Shown here: positions 35,187 to 50,181 of the stretch, piece after piece
How positions within the stretch are numbered: the first letter of the stretch is position 1
Layout: each line of letters starts with the position of its first letter
Assembly: GCA_013289715.1 (NCBI GenBank)
Contig: JABCZJ010000004.1
Span: forward strand, 218,223 to 282,222
DNA length: 64,000 bases
Origin: Acidobacteriota bacterium
GTDB taxonomy: Bacteria; Acidobacteriota; Terriglobia; Acidiferrales; UBA7541
Direction: 5' to 3'
Notes under the pieces: generated by a model
Told to the model about the DNA's origin: nothing
The model's database searches: none
The model's input: the letters and a program-made list of their open reading frames with translations, nothing else
Program-made: the position numbers and the translations under genes

Positions 35187-35324
35187 GGCGTAATGTTGAC
35201 GTATTTCCTGAGGAGCCTGCGTGCAATATGGACCTGTTCGCGCAGGCACTCCATACATTAACTAACGTATTTTTTCGCTCGAACGGCCCTGAGAGCGCTC
35301 TGGTACGCCACCCGTGGCGCAATC

Positions 35325-35747
35325 CTAATCAGCCAGGTCCTTTGTAGAACCCGCTGAGCCTCCCGCGCCCCACTCGGTATTCGTTGGACCCAGCAGCGCC
35401 TCAATCATTCCCACCATCGGAAACGCATTCGTTTTGGACACCACGGACCGGATACCGGCTTCCCGCGCGTGTCTTTCCAAGTCGGGACTGGCATGCTGCG
35501 TAAACAGAACGATCGGCACTGCTGGAGCGATCTGAGACATGCGGCTGGCGGTTTCGATCCCATTGATGCCCGGCATTTGAAAATCCAGGATCACGACGTT
35601 GGGATGCAGTTCCTTGAAAAGCTCTACGGCACTCTCGCCGTCCGCCGCCTCACCACATATTTCCCAGTCGGGGTTGGCTTGCAAGACCGTGCGCAGCGAT
35701 TTCCGCACGAGTTCGCTATCGTCAACGATCAGAAATCGTGTGCGCAT
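35325..35747 (-). CDS. Single-domain receiver, NarL-type without HTH
   Basis: A 140-residue receiver: LIVDDSE acidic pair, phospho-acceptor in VILDFQMPGINGIETA, T in LFTQHA and Lys in VVSKTNA. A NarL-family receiver without DNA-binding domain; close to those at 21388 and 44789. Start ATG 35747 behind GGGAG. It lies 82 bp downstream of the receiver-kinase gene, so it is the third gene of the signalling operon that begins at 43325 and could be a terminal phosphate acceptor. Confidence 0.85.
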   Translation of the reverse strand: MRTRFLIVDDSELVRKSLRTVLQANPDWEICGEAADGESAVELFKELHPNVVILDFQMPGINGIETASRMSQIAPAVPIVLFTQHASPDLERHAREAGIRSVVSKTNAFPMVGMIEALLGPTNTEWGAGGSAGSTKDLAD

Positions 35748-35829
35748 CAGAGAGCTCCCGCGCCTTGGCGCAGAGGGTGCAATTTCAGAGGCGCGAATAT
35801 TTTCACACGCGCGGCGGCGGTCGCGAAAA

Positions 35830-36927
35830 TCATACGCTCTTCACCATCGGTTTATTGACGGGAACGGCCGCAATCACCGTCGTGCCTTTGTCACTCGATT
35901 TAATTTCGAGCGTGCCGCCGAGCTCGCGCAGACGCTCGCGCATCCCACTCAAACCCACGCCGTGGTTTGATCCCGGAGATGCGGCTGCGCCATTTGTGCG
36001 GGGCATGCCCTTACCTTCGTCGCAGACTTGAACCGTGAGCAGCTTTTCCTGCGCGGGCGCGATCTTGATGTACGCCGTCTTGCTTCCGGAATGGCGGTAG
36101 ACGTTGGTCAGACACTCTTGCACGACTCGAAAAACCGATATTTCCACATTCGGGGGAAGCCGGCCGATTTCCGGCGACAGCTCGACGTCGACCTTCACGC
36201 TGCTACGTTCCGCAAAACCTTCTGCGAACATCTTGATGGCGGGCAAGAGGCCGATCTCATCCAGCAGAGGCGGATGAAGCAGGTGCGAGATGGTGCGCGT
36301 CTGTTTGGAAAGCTGTTCCACCAGTTGATTGTTCTGCTGCAAAACTTCCGCGACTTCGGCTCCAAGTTTTTTCGTCTGCTGCGCGAGCATGCCGTTATTC
36401 ATCGACAGCGCCGCGATCAAAGGTCCGATGCTATCGTGCAGGTCGCGAGCGATGCGGCGGCGTTCCTCATCTTGCGTCGCTAGCAGGCGGGCTGAAAGCG
36501 TGCGCAGGTCACGATTGAGCATTTCCAGTTGGTGCGTCTTGCGGTGTAGGTCCGCGAAGACCCGCACTTTGGCGCGCAACAACTCGGGAACCACGGGCAC
36601 GGAAATATAATCCACCGCGCCGCGTTGGTATGCATTCAGGCGATCTAAGTCCGTGAGGTGCACGGCGGAAATGAAAATAATCGCGATCTTCTGAAAACGC
36701 GGGTGCTGCCGGATCATGTCAGCCAGCTCGAATCCATCGAGTTCCGGCATGCTCACGTCCATCAGCACAACGGCGATGTCCGTGCGTAGTAAGTGGTCCA
36801 GCGCTTCTTTCCCGGAGCGCGCTTTAATCAGATTTTCTCCCAGCTCGTTCAGGATGGCTTCGTAGGTCAGCAGCTTGCCGGGCTGATCGTCCACCATCAG
36901 AATGTTCACCTGTTCCTGGTCGCCCAT
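35830..36927 (-). CDS. Receiver-histidine kinase (REC-HisKA_3-HATPase)
   Basis: A 365-residue protein: an N-terminal receiver (8-125) with acidic pair in ILMVDDQ and acceptor Asp in VVLMDVSMPELDG, a coiled linker (~125-165), HisKA_3 with acceptor His in ARDLHDSIGPLI (about 165), then HATPase_c (N box ECLTNVYRHSG, G box DEGKGM). No membrane helix. It likely receives phosphate on the N-terminal receiver from the large kinase and passes it on by its own kinase. It starts at ATG 36927 (GAGAGGAAG), 74 bp after the large kinase's stop. Confidence 0.88.
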   Translation of the reverse strand: MGDQEQVNILMVDDQPGKLLTYEAILNELGENLIKARSGKEALDHLLRTDIAVVLMDVSMPELDGFELADMIRQHPRFQKIAIIFISAVHLTDLDRLNAYQRGAVDYISVPVVPELLRAKVRVFADLHRKTHQLEMLNRDLRTLSARLLATQDEERRRIARDLHDSIGPLIAALSMNNGMLAQQTKKLGAEVAEVLQQNNQLVEQLSKQTRTISHLLHPPLLDEIGLLPAIKMFAEGFAERSSVKVDVELSPEIGRLPPNVEISVFRVVQECLTNVYRHSGSKTAYIKIAPAQEKLLTVQVCDEGKGMPRTNGAAASPGSNHGVGLSGMRERLRELGGTLEIKSSDKGTTVIAAVPVNKPMVKSV

Positions 36928-37001
36928 TTTCTTCCTCTCGCTTCAGACGTGTTGAGCCGTCCTCTACGATCGAATCTTAACCGCGAGAAACCGGAATCAT
37001 C

Positions 37002-43325
<6,324 letters not shown>

Positions 43326-44071
43326 CCTAATTCTCCAAAATCGAAGGTCAGCTGGCGCGAACTGCTTCCCGCCCTGTTCCCCTTAAGGCCGGCAACCGCA
43401 TGCACACAGGAAACGATCAGACGATCATGCAACTTGGGAGCTCTAACCGTTTGCAACGAAATGCCTTATACCGAACCATTGCACTGAAAACGCGCGAGAC
43501 CGCGTTCTATCCCCATTCAGCGCCGGCTTCATCCAAAAAATTCATATCATATTTCCCGATGTGAACTATCTACAGTAAACAGTGTATATGGGGCAAATCG
43601 AGGTGTCGTTTCAGGCACTGCTAGCGTCTAACTCAGCGGATAGCGGGCTGGTCAGAGGAGCCATCGGAACCGGAAGTCGTGGATCTGCAATGCGAGGGGC
43701 TCGGCCTATTGCTCGGGGCCTGGTTGTCAGGCACGCATTCATACCGAACCACCGCGCCGCTTCCTACAACTTTTCGGGGATTGAGGGTTAACACCGTCCG
43801 AGGCGACCATTCCTCTGACGCGGGCGGCAGCGTCCTCCGGGAGTGACGGCACACGGTAACCGGAGCGGGCCTTTGCAGTTTGACCGTACGAGCAGCTGCC
43901 CCGACCGCCAGTTGCGCCGCGCGCAGGAGGCTCGGCGAGACCTGTATTGGAATTTATAGTTCTGTCGCCAAATGCAGTTGCAACGGCGCTTTGCAAGCTT
44001 GGTTCCTCCCCCAGTTTGGACCCGAGCGGCGCCCGATCGCAAAAACTAACGCGAATCTATGAGGGCCTGCC
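43326..44071. other. Large intergenic region, divergent
   Basis: About 745 bp between the divergent hybrid-kinase operon and the LuxR-type regulator. It includes an AT-rich patch near 43540-43595 that may hold promoters. Open frames exist (43582-43791 plus, 43633-43854 minus) but none has a ribosome site or credible composition. GEMM/c-di-GMP, cobalamin and TPP elements were looked for and not recognised. Confidence 0.45.
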
Positions 44072-44728
44072 GTGGAAAAGCCTACAAGCGTGCTCATCCT
44101 TTGTTGTAATCGCATACTAAAAGAATCGATTACGCGCATCCTGAACAAGCGAAGTGATTTCCAGGTAATTGCCTGCGATGCGCCGCCTCCCGATTTCAAG
44201 CACGAATTCGCGGACGTTTCAGCGGATGTAGTCGTTCTGGATTCCTTGCAACTGCTCGGCGAAGAATCGGTATTCCTACCCGGTCACCACCACGATCGTT
44301 CGACGAAATGCTTGCTGGTCGCCATGGAAGACGACCCAAAGCGCTTCCTTACGGCCATCCGCGCCGGCGCGCTCGGTTACGTTCTTCAGGAAGCGTCTGC
44401 GGTCGAAGTCGTAGCCTCCATTCGTGCGGTTGCGCAAGGCGAAGCCGTCTGCCCGGCGCGCTACGCTCGCGTCTTGTTCGACTATTTCGCGTCGCAGACT
44501 GCCGCTTTACCCGATAGCTGCACTCGATCACCACTGGGACTGACTCGACGTGAACAACAACTCGTCCCTCTGATCCAACGTGGCATGACCAACAAGGAAA
44601 TCGCGAACGAACTGAATCTCTCCGAACAGACGGTGAAGAATCACATCCATCGAATCCTTCGCAAAGTCGGCGTAGAAGATCGCCTGAGCATTTCCGACGC
44701 GTTCCAGGCCCAGATTCTCGGCTTATAG
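44072..44728 (+). CDS. LuxR-type regulator with atypical receiver
   Basis: A 218-residue protein. The N-terminal ~125 residues have receiver order with a possible acceptor Asp (VVVLDSLQLLGEE), but the acidic pair that binds Mg2+ is absent (LILCCNRIL) and the conserved Lys is Gln (YVLQEAS). The LuxR-type HTH follows (~150-212; LTRREQQLVPLIQRGMTNKE, NLSEQTVKNHIHRILRKV). Phosphorylation is doubtful; it may act constitutively or by ligand/oligomerisation. GTG 44072 follows GAGGG. It is convergent with 44789. Confidence 0.82.
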   Translation: MEKPTSVLILCCNRILKESITRILNKRSDFQVIACDAPPPDFKHEFADVSADVVVLDSLQLLGEESVFLPGHHHDRSTKCLLVAMEDDPKRFLTAIRAGALGYVLQEASAVEVVASIRAVAQGEAVCPARYARVLFDYFASQTAALPDSCTRSPLGLTRREQQLVPLIQRGMTNKEIANELNLSEQTVKNHIHRILRKVGVEDRLSISDAFQAQILGL

Positions 44729-44788
44729 CCTTACGTGGATTCTGGCAAAGAAGGTTTGCGCCAAGCTACCGCCAGATTCGCTCACACT

Positions 44789-45178
44789 CTATTGAACAAG
44801 CTGGTCGGATCCGCTCCGCTGCGCCGTCGCACTCTCAATGGTGCCGACCAGATCCCAGGCGTGTTCTTTGGATACCAGGGCGCAAATCCCCGCATCGCGG
44901 GCGGCTTCGTATATCTCTTTGGTGTCGGAAAGTGTGAACAGAATGAGTGGAACAAGCGGATCAGTCTTGGACATGGCTCTTGCAGTCTCGATGCCGCTCA
45001 TGCCCGGCATGCTGACATCGATCACTACGACGTCGGGCCGGAGTTTCTTGAACTGCGCAATTCCGGCCCGACCGTTTTTCGCTTCACCGCAGATCTTCCA
45101 TTCGCTCGTTTCCAGAATCGCGCGAATGATCCGGCGGGTTGTTTCTGAGTCTTCCACAACCAGTATGCGGAGATTCAT
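44789..45178 (-). CDS. Single-domain receiver, NarL-type without HTH
   Basis: A 129-residue receiver: acidic pair in VVEDSE, phospho-acceptor in VVIDVSMPGMSGIETA, T in LFTLSD and Lys in VSKEHA. It closely resembles 35325 and 21388; the shared WKICGEAKNG and GIETA motifs mark a HTH-less NarL-type group. ATG 45178 follows GGAGAG. It is 85 bp downstream of the SYLF gene on the same strand. Partner kinase unknown. Confidence 0.85.
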   Translation of the reverse strand: MNLRILVVEDSETTRRIIRAILETSEWKICGEAKNGRAGIAQFKKLRPDVVVIDVSMPGMSGIETARAMSKTDPLVPLILFTLSDTKEIYEAARDAGICALVSKEHAWDLVGTIESATAQRSGSDQLVQ

Positions 45179-45263
45179 GAACGTCTCTCCGTGCCTCCAT
45201 AAACGCGCGTCCTGCTCCCTGCAAACGTATCGGTTATGAGGCATTACGACTGTCAGGCGGCGC

Positions 45264-45977
45264 CTATTGCCCCCGCTGCACTACATGTTTCGGCGTCCTT
45301 GCGTTCAGCGTCGCAATCAGAGCATGGGCTGACGGAGGCACTGTCGTATCGTGAGCCAGTACGATGTCTTTCGCCGAGATTTTCTCACCGTAAATTCTCA
45401 GGTTGGCGTCATTGTCCGGCCGGATCGTCGAACCCTCGAGCGAAATGCCGGCGAATACGCCGCGGGCGCGAGAATAGCTTAATATCTCGGCGCGCAAGGA
45501 AACGTCGGTTTCCGCCGATGCGTCCCGGCCGACTGGTCCAGCCGCCACCGACGCATCACCTCCGAGTTTCACTTTGCTGCTCAAGATTCCGTTGGCGCCG
45601 CGGTCATTCATCACCAGCAGGACGAAGTCTGTCGCTTGTCCGCCGATCTGAAAGCCCACGCTGCCACCTTCCAAGGCCATCATCGAAGGCGCACCCCACG
45701 GACCGTTGAAATTTTCGCCCCTGCGGCAGGTCATCGCGCCGCGGCCGTAGCTTGCGCCGACGACGAATGCGGCCTTCAGCACCGATGGAAAAACCACCAC
45801 ACAATCGGCCTTATCGAGCAGGTCCTGCGGTATGTCGTCTGGAACATTCAGAATCTCATGCAACACCGTGCCGGAAGTCTGCAGCCGATCCTGGTCCTTC
45901 TCGGTGTCATCCGCCCAGCCGGTCACTGCCAGCAACAGCAATGCGCTCATCGCGCATGCGAACATCGTCTTTTTCAT
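45264..45977 (-). CDS. Exported SYLF/YSC84-domain lipid-binding protein
   Basis: A 237-residue protein with a signal peptide (about 1-22, ending TGWA). The YSC84/SYLF domain spans ~30-215: VFPSVLKAAFVVGASYGRGA, GSVGFQIGGQATDFVLLVMN and AEILSYSRARGVFAGISLEGS are its conserved blocks. SYLF domains bind phosphoinositide-type lipids and membranes. Start ATG 45977 follows AGGAGAG. It is close upstream of the single receiver at 44789 and downstream of a broken DUF1328 gene. Confidence 0.88.
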   Translation of the reverse strand: MKKTMFACAMSALLLLAVTGWADDTEKDQDRLQTSGTVLHEILNVPDDIPQDLLDKADCVVVFPSVLKAAFVVGASYGRGAMTCRRGENFNGPWGAPSMMALEGGSVGFQIGGQATDFVLLVMNDRGANGILSSKVKLGGDASVAAGPVGRDASAETDVSLRAEILSYSRARGVFAGISLEGSTIRPDNDANLRIYGEKISAKDIVLAHDTTVPPSAHALIATLNARTPKHVVQRGQ

Positions 45978-46045
45978 TTCGCTCTCCTAGCACGAATCAA
46001 ATTGTGCGGAAATACCGGCCGCACTTTCCGAACGACAGTTGGGGC

Positions 46046-46223
46046 CTAGTTCCCGGCGGTGTCGCCGCGCAAAAGATGCATCAGAAGCGTGACCAGGAAC
46101 ACAGCCAGGAATATAAAAAAGAGAATCTTGGCAATGCCTGCCGCCGCGAAGGCGATGCCGCCAAATCCCAAAAAACCCGCGACGAGTGCTACGACCAGGA
46201 ATATCAGTGCGTAATACAGCATG
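46046..46223 (-). pseudogene. Frameshifted DUF1328 membrane protein gene
   Basis: A start with GGAGG (ATG 46223) begins MLYYALIF, but the frame then breaks at codon 8: an extra T in ATTT (near 46200) shifts the reading. Ignoring that one base, the frame continues [14 protein letters not shown], then [14 protein letters not shown] to a stop at 46046, a full 58-residue DUF1328 protein. A TGA blocks re-entry in the other frame. It is a pseudogene, a sequencing error or a frameshift site; one added base in a T run suggests the first two. Confidence 0.75.
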
Positions 46224-46427
46224 TTTCCCTCCTTGCGCTTTGTAATGACAGCGCCTGCGAATTCTCTTTCAATATCTACTGGGCTACGGAAGGCGAATGC
46301 GCACGCAAAGATTAGGCTAGACCTGCTTACCTGGCCATACGTCGAAAGCTGTACCGGAGGTGGGATTCTTCCCTACGTAGGAGTTGCGGCTAAATTGGAA
46401 TCGTAAGTGAAACCAATCGCTGCTGGG

Positions 46428-47228
46428 TCAGTCCTTTGCAATCGGTTTTGGCGGAAGCCGGAACTGCATCCCGAAATAACCCACGAAGTGAGGTTGCTCG
46501 CTGCTGGAGGGTTCCACGCTACGTCCAGCCATCAGCAGCAAAATGAACGGAGGATGTATCTTGTAGCGCGCGCCTACGCCGAGCGTTTGTTGTCCACTGG
46601 ATGGATGGAAGGTTCCGAGGCCGTAAAATTCGGCATCCAATTCGAGATTTTCGGTCAGCGCGTGCCCCACCACGACGCCGGCCAGCCAGCCACTCGCACC
46701 TGTACGAACATAGTTGTAGCCGGCTTCCCAATCCAAATCGATGGGTCCGAGTTTTTTGGAAAACTCCAGGGGCAGAATCAAACTGGCGCTGCGAGGGGTA
46801 ATTCCCCGCGCGACGGAGCTGTTCGGATTGTTAACAGAAAGCTGCGGAAAAACGGAGATGGCGAATCCAGATTCTTCGTTGTCATAAAATCGCCATTTCA
46901 CGCCCAGCTGGTCCTGCCCGAGCCCGTATTTCGGAGTGCCTGAAGGAGCTTGCACTCGCAACCAGGCATTTTCAAAAGTGAGCTGGATGCGATCGCCGAG
47001 CCCGAAGTTGATATCCACGTCAGGGGTGTGCGTGATGGACTGATTGGTGTACAGGAAGGGCATGTAACCTAAATTTATTTCCCAATTGTGATTGCCGGGG
47101 GTGCCGGGATCGTTCGTGTAATACGGCGGACCTCCTTGCGCAAACGCCGCCGGGCAACCAAGCACGATTACCAGAAGAAACAAACGCTTCCATCGCCCGA
47201 ATCCACTCGAAAGAGCTGGCTTTCTCAC
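46428..47228 (-). CDS. Outer-membrane beta-barrel protein
   Basis: A 266-residue protein with a signal peptide (~1-30, ending AAFAQ). The mature chain alternates polar and aromatic residues in strands: NWEINLGYMPFLYT, DRIQLTFENAWLRV, QLGVKWRFYDNE, ELDAEFYGLGTF, and it ends in a terminal strand FVGYFGMQFRLPP. This suggests a 10-12-strand barrel, perhaps in the transporter/MetA-pathway-like group. Start GTG 47228 has GGAG 9 nt upstream. Cargo unknown. It is upstream of the broken DUF1328 gene and 168 bp from the kinase 3' end. Confidence 0.75.
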   Translation of the reverse strand: MRKPALSSGFGRWKRLFLLVIVLGCPAAFAQGGPPYYTNDPGTPGNHNWEINLGYMPFLYTNQSITHTPDVDINFGLGDRIQLTFENAWLRVQAPSGTPKYGLGQDQLGVKWRFYDNEESGFAISVFPQLSVNNPNSSVARGITPRSASLILPLEFSKKLGPIDLDWEAGYNYVRTGASGWLAGVVVGHALTENLELDAEFYGLGTFHPSSGQQTLGVGARYKIHPPFILLLMAGRSVEPSSSEQPHFVGYFGMQFRLPPKPIAKD

Positions 47229-47396
47229 GGCGCTCCGTTCAAATTGCGATGCACTTCACAAAACTCCGCCACCGGCAAGGCCCGCTCGCTCGAGTCGGCG
47301 CCGAGCACCACACATCTCTCTTGCGAGCGCACCCGATTGCAATTATTGCCGCGGATCGCTAAGACTTGGATGCGAGATTTGCAGATAAATACAAGA

Positions 47397-48875
47397 TCAA
47401 CGCGAAGTACCCAACGAAGGCGAACGCACGCTTGACGCTGGTATGCGCACGGTGAACTTGCTGCCCGTAGCGTCGGAGCGCACCAGGTCGATCCGGCCCA
47501 GGTGAGCTTCGGCGATCCAACGTGCAATCGAAAGACCCAGGCCGGCACCGCCGTCTGCCCCGCTTCGCGACCGCGCGCGATCGGCGCGAAAGAATCGCTC
47601 AAAAACCCGGGATTGCATCTCCACAGGAATGCCGGGTCCGCTGTCCGTTACGCTTAGCTCGTAGCCGTCCGGCACCGAGCCGCAGGTGACCGAAACATCT
47701 CCTCCGGCGGGCGTGTATTTGATCGCGTTGTCCAGAAGATTCAGAATCATACGGCGCAGCAGATCTTCGTCCCCGCGCAGCGGCATTTCTTCCGGTGTCA
47801 CCGCCGCCAACGTAATGCTCTTGGCTTGCGCCAGAGCGCGCGTGGCGCGCACGCAGTCGGCCGCAAGTTCATCCAGATAAAAATCGCTCTGAGCCAGCCG
47901 GTACTCGCCGGCGTCCGCGCGAGTCAGCGTGAAAAGGTCCTCCACGATGTGCGCCAGGCGTTGCGCCTCCTCATGCAGTACGGTGAGCGATTCGCGATAC
48001 TCCTCGGGCGCGCGCGAAAGTTGTGACAACGCCACTTCCGCTTCACCGCGAAGAATCGATACGGGCGTGCGCAGCTCATGCGAGGCGTCCGAAATAAATC
48101 GCCGTTGGCGCTCGAACGATCGATCGAGACGATCCAGAAGTTCGTTGAAGGTCCGCGCCAGCCGGCCGAGCTCGTCGTTCGCATTGCGCACTTCGAGGCG
48201 TTCATGCAGATTTGCCGCGCCGATGAGTTGCGCCTGCTGGCCCATGGCGGCAACGGGCGCCAGACTTCTGCGCGCCAGAAAATATCCGCCGCAGCCCGCG
48301 AGCAGCACACCCAGCGGGATCAGCCATGTGAACGCCACACGAATTTGCTCCAGCATTTCCTGCTGCGCATGCAGAGAGCGAAGAATTACGAGCGACCAGG
48401 ACTGGCCGTCTGCGGAAAATCGCGTCGCGTAGGCGCGAAAGCCGCCTTTTTCTCCCGAGATGCTGCGATAACTGCGCTCTGATTGCGACGCTTCCGCCAC
48501 GAAGCTCTGGAAGCCACTGGAAGCGACGGCACGCGAGGCAATGGAATTCGCCGGCGCAGCGGAAGGAATCAGGTCCGTTGAGCTCGCTGCGATCTTGCCG
48601 GCCGCATCCACTAACAGAACAACATCGCCTCGCACGTGATGCTCGAGCATTGCTTGTCGCGCGGCAGCCTGCAATCCGCCAGTCTTGTCCGGATCCTTGA
48701 GTTCATCCTGGAAGGTCACCAGAAAAGAATTGGCGAGTTCTGCCAGGTCGGCATCGGTGCGGTGATTCGCGGCTCGGGAAAAAAGGAAATAGCTGGTCAG
48801 GCTGAAGAGCAGCAGAAGCAGCGCCAAAACGACGGAGTACCACAGCGTCAGACGCGCGCGCAATGTATCAAACAT
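47397..48875 (-). CDS. HAMP sensor histidine kinase (EnvZ/CusS-type)
   Basis: A 492-residue kinase: membrane helix 12-33, a periplasmic sensor (~35-178), second helix ~183-205, HAMP (~205-260; RSLAPVAAMGQQA), HisKA with acceptor His in DASHELRTPVSIL (~270), HATPase_c (N box NLLDNAIKYTPAGG; G1 DSGPGIP; G2 GAGLGLSIARW). It resembles heavy-metal-sensing kinases. Its ATG overlaps the regulator's stop by 8 bp, so it is co-expressed with 48868 and very probably phosphorylates it. Confidence 0.92.
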   Translation of the reverse strand: MFDTLRARLTLWYSVVLALLLLLFSLTSYFLFSRAANHRTDADLAELANSFLVTFQDELKDPDKTGGLQAAARQAMLEHHVRGDVVLLVDAAGKIAASSTDLIPSAAPANSIASRAVASSGFQSFVAEASQSERSYRSISGEKGGFRAYATRFSADGQSWSLVILRSLHAQQEMLEQIRVAFTWLIPLGVLLAGCGGYFLARRSLAPVAAMGQQAQLIGAANLHERLEVRNANDELGRLARTFNELLDRLDRSFERQRRFISDASHELRTPVSILRGEAEVALSQLSRAPEEYRESLTVLHEEAQRLAHIVEDLFTLTRADAGEYRLAQSDFYLDELAADCVRATRALAQAKSITLAAVTPEEMPLRGDEDLLRRMILNLLDNAIKYTPAGGDVSVTCGSVPDGYELSVTDSGPGIPVEMQSRVFERFFRADRARSRSGADGGAGLGLSIARWIAEAHLGRIDLVRSDATGSKFTVRIPASSVRSPSLGTSR

Positions 48876-49632
48876 GGTTCTTCTTGCTCGCCGGACTCAA
48901 TCTCTTCTTCGCTGGTCGCTGCTCGTCCCGGTCCGCCGCGTCACTGGCGCGCGTATTCTCTCCCTGTGGTCCGAACAGATAGCCCGCACCACGGCGGGTG
49001 TGCAAGAGCGGCACTTTCGAGTCCGCGTCGATCTTGCGCCGCAAGCGATTCACGTAAACTTCAATCAAATTCGAAAACGGGTCGAAGGATTCGTCCCACA
49101 CATGCTGGGCAATCGCCGCGCGTCCCACCACGCGCCCCGCATTGCGCGCCAGAAATTCCACCAGCGCATATTCCTTGGTGGTGAGCGAGATGCGACGGCC
49201 GCCGCGCGTGACTGTTTGCCCCGCGGTATCCACCACCAGATCCGCCACGGTAATGTCCGGAGGCCGAAGCTCGCCCGAGCGTCTCAACAAGGCGCGCAGG
49301 CGTGCGAGCAATTCGCGGAACGCGAAGGGCTTGGTCAGGTAATCGTCCGCGCCCACGTCCAGCCCTGCGATGCGATCCTCCACGCCGTCGAGCGCCGTCA
49401 GCATCAAGATGGGCACGCGATTACCGGAGCTGCGAATTTGTTTGCACACTGCAAACCCGTCGCGGCCGGGAATCATCACGTCCAGGATTATCAAGTCGTA
49501 GGTATTGATTTCCGCCTGATACAGCGCGTCATCGCCGGTGATTGCGGTGTCCACCGCATAGGCCTGTTCGCGCAGCCCTTTCAGGACGAAACGCAGAACT
49601 CCGGGATCATCTTCCACCAGCAGCAGCCGCAT
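48868..49632 (-). CDS. OmpR/PhoB-family response regulator
   Basis: A 254-residue regulator. The receiver (1-120) has LLVEDDPG, acceptor Asp in LIILDVMIPGRDG, T in MLTAL and Lys in YLTKPF. A winged-helix Trans_reg_C domain (~130-225) has LTTKEYALVEFLARNAGRVV and the recognition region SFDPFSNLIEVYVNRLRRKI, ending TRRGAGYLF. The C-terminal ~30 residues are basic and disordered. ATG 49632 is chosen; an in-frame GTG at 49650 adds six residues. It overlaps its kinase partner by 8 bp. Confidence 0.93.
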   Translation of the reverse strand: MRLLLVEDDPGVLRFVLKGLREQAYAVDTAITGDDALYQAEINTYDLIILDVMIPGRDGFAVCKQIRSSGNRVPILMLTALDGVEDRIAGLDVGADDYLTKPFAFRELLARLRALLRRSGELRPPDITVADLVVDTAGQTVTRGGRRISLTTKEYALVEFLARNAGRVVGRAAIAQHVWDESFDPFSNLIEVYVNRLRRKIDADSKVPLLHTRRGAGYLFGPQGENTRASDAADRDEQRPAKKRLSPASKKNHV

Positions 49633-49699
49633 GGCGACATCATACTGCACTCCGCCAATTCCGTTTCAAGGTCCGCGCTCGGCTGCACGTTCTGGCATA

Positions 49700-50039
49700 A
49701 GCCTCCGTCGACGGCAATTCCGGCAAAGTTCTCGCCACCGTTCCCGTTGGCCAGGGAGTGGACGCCAATGGCTTCGATCCCGCCACTGGTTGCGCATTCG
49801 CTTCCTGCGGTGACGGCACCCTCACCATCGCGCACGAAGACTCACCCACAAAATTTTCACTCATGGAAACAATCCAGACACAGTGTGGCGCCCGCACCAC
49901 GGCTCTCGATTACGCTACCCACTCCGTTTATCTGGTAACTGCGGAGTTAGGTGCCGCCCCGGTCTCGAAGCCGGAAAATCCGCACCCGCGCCCAACGATC
50001 GTTCCGGGCACATTTACGCTGCTCGTCTACGGCAAGTAA
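49700..50039 (+). pseudogene. YVTN/YncE-type beta-propeller gene remnant (C-terminal part)
   Basis: An in-frame TAA near 49698 is followed by ~113 codons matching the C-terminal blades of YVTN-type propeller proteins: VDGNSGKVLATVPVGQGVDA, GFDPATGCAFASCGDGTL and TTALDYATHSVYLVTAELG, ending FTLLVYGK at 50039. Full-length relatives are ~300-330 residues, so the N-terminal two-thirds is missing. A GTG at 49758 could start a 93-residue product but has only a fortuitous GGGAG behind it. It is probably a decayed gene, as no upstream part is visible. Confidence 0.7.
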
Positions 50040-50091
50040 GCGCGGATTGATTTCGAATCGGGTTTGCACGGCTAGCAGGCGGGCGACGGCT

Positions 50092-50124
50092 CGAAGAACG
50101 CGACCATCTCACGAGCGTTCTTCG
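50092..50124. terminator. Bidirectional terminator hairpin
   Basis: A perfect 10-bp stem, CGAAGAACGC (50092-50101) and GCGTTCTTCG (50115-50124), with a 13-nt loop between the convergent ends of the propeller remnant and the hydrolase gene. No T run. Confidence 0.45.
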
Positions 50125-50181
50125 TAGCTGTTGCTTGCGGATTCGCCGGGCGACCTTCGTCCCGGCGGGCGTATTCGCACG

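Noticed and set aside
43582..43854. Small genes in the 745-bp gap
   Set aside because: Frames lack ribosome sites and have a Cys/Ser/Arg-rich composition typical of random GC-rich frames.
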